DNA of 64,000 bases from Alteromonas sp. BMJM2 (GTDB lineage: Bacteria > Pseudomonadota > Gammaproteobacteria > Enterobacterales > Alteromonadaceae): positions 1 through 64,000 of the forward strand of contig NZ_JAPVOT010000009.1 in assembly GCF_027257845.1 (NCBI RefSeq), in the 5' to 3' direction. The first letter of the stretch is position 1. The number at the start of each line of letters is the position of its first letter. A model generated the notes under the pieces. The model worked only from the letters and a program-made list of their open reading frames with translations. It searched no databases and was not told the DNA's origin. Both the position numbers and the translations under genes were made by a program. Positions 63,422 through 64,000 of the stretch are shown piece by piece.

Positions 63422-63954
63422 GTCAAATCATCAGGAATATCATAATCCGCGTACCAATCATCTTCTGCTTCATCTTTACCGTCGGTGCCGCTTTTATCTA
63501 AATCGGCACGGTAAACAATAAAACTATCGTCGCGCTGGGCTATTTTATCTGCCACAGGCGTAGGCACTAACTCATACGCATCATCAAGTAACACGACGGT
63601 TAAACGACCTTTTGTCACCTGGCGATGAATGTCTGCACTCACGTACATACGCTTCACTACATTATCGTGGGTAAAATTGAGTACCGTATCGCCTTTACGC
63701 GCTTGTTTATTGGTTTCAATAAGCTGTTTAACCTGAGCAACAATAGAGCGTTTCTCTCGTTCGTTTTGCTGAAGCTGGTTCAGCTCTCGTGAGCGCTCCT
63801 TCTTCTCTTCTGCTGCTTTTTGAGCAGCCAGAGTGGCTTCGTCCACTACTGGCTTCTTCTGTTTCTGCTTTTTACGCTTTTCAGCACGGGCTTTTTTAGC
63901 CGTACCTTTGTCCGCTAATCCCGCTTTCAAAAGTTGATCTTGTAAAGAGGCCAT
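63415..63954 (-). CDS. DUF2058 (YaiL-like) protein
   Basis: A 179-residue cytoplasmic protein of the DUF2058/YaiL family. It starts ASLQDQLLKAGLADKGTAKK, the invariant family opening, followed by a Lys-rich helix (KKQKQKKP) and a coiled coil to about residue 80. The C-terminal part has NFTHDNVVKRMYVS and LVPTPVADKIAQRD and ends in an acidic DDWYADYDIPDDLTW. The basic N-terminus suggests nucleic-acid contact; function is not known. It overlaps the ElaA-type gene by 7 bp. Confidence 0.9.
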   Translation of the reverse strand: MASLQDQLLKAGLADKGTAKKARAEKRKKQKQKKPVVDEATLAAQKAAEEKKERSRELNQLQQNEREKRSIVAQVKQLIETNKQARKGDTVLNFTHDNVVKRMYVSADIHRQVTKGRLTVVLLDDAYELVPTPVADKIAQRDDSFIVYRADLDKSGTDGKDEAEDDWYADYDIPDDLTW

Positions 63955-64000
63955 ATATCGTTCAATTACCTATTAAGTTACTTCTTTTTGGCTTTAGATT

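Noticed and set aside
1-64000. CRISPR arrays, prophage, insertion sequences, tRNA or rRNA genes
   Set aside because: I looked for direct-repeat arrays, transposase or integrase motifs and tRNA-like folds and saw none; the short tandem repeats found lack unique spacers.

Overview
The window looks like core chromosome of a marine gammaproteobacterium of the Alteromonas type. The reasons are the gene content (ybfF-fldA-fur and yceD-rpmF-plsX-fab-acpP-pabC-mltG-tmk-holB-tatD blocks in gammaproteobacterial order, msrPQ, alaA-yfbR, a long-tailed RNase E), the moderately AT-rich base composition, and many proteins of a style familiar from Alteromonadales (DUF2788, DUF2189, DUF3718-like, DUF2058). 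The genus is inferred from protein resemblance and was not tested by any search. I see no rRNA, tRNA, insertion sequence, prophage or CRISPR array.

Layout. 0.3-4.5 kb: a stand-alone glycogen-binding (E-set/CBM48-like) protein, then electron transfer flavoprotein etfBA divergent from its quinone oxidoreductase; two LiuR-like palindromes lie between them. 4.6-9.7 kb: an H-NS-like protein, the esterase ybfF, a DUF2788 peptide, flavodoxin fldA, a chemoreceptor and fur. 9.7-13.1 kb: a minus-strand operon pxpA-pxpB-pxpC (5-oxoprolinase) ending in a D-amino-acid-transaminase-like gene. 13.1-14.5 kb: a CvfB-like S1 protein and an OsmC-family protein. 14.7-22.5 kb: an RND efflux adaptor with two tandem RND pumps. 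22.6-35.2 kb: a mixed region with DUF3718-like and DUF2189 proteins, alaA-yfbR-dgt, msrPQ, a YqaA/DedA-like protein, a repeat-rich spacer, a SulA-like gene under paired SOS boxes, a YchJ-like protein, a DUF4870-type gene with a disrupted start, a two-lobed periplasmic binding protein and an SDR. 35.4-49.5 kb: a flavin oxidase and the large minus-strand fatty-acid/envelope/replication cluster, then maf, a HAD phosphatase and rluC. 49.5-57.2 kb: rne behind a long leader, a choline-kinase-like phosphotransferase and a two-component system. 57.2-64 kb: a candidate small RNA, a TonB-dependent receptor, an AldB/ExaC-type aldehyde dehydrogenase divergent from an AraC regulator, an ElaA-type acetyltransferase and DUF2058.

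How the parts fit. The etf genes feed electrons from acyl-CoA and branched-chain catabolism into quinone. The fab cluster links phospholipid and fatty-acid synthesis (plsX, fabH, fabD, fabG, acpP, fabF) to ribosomes (rpmF), folate (pabC), peptidoglycan trimming (mltG), dTTP synthesis (tmk) and the clamp loader (holB). Hairpins after acpP and after fabF probably split this cluster into differently expressed segments.

Most of the window is conventional. The items most worth a second look are the SulA-like gene with two overlapping SOS boxes, the duplicated binding protein that ends in a stub of a third repeat, the minus-strand small-RNA candidate near 57.3 kb, the near-leaderless yceD promoter, the FadR-like box before acpP, and the frameshifted start of the DUF4870-type gene. 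I did not find convincing evidence of a wholly new multi-gene system.
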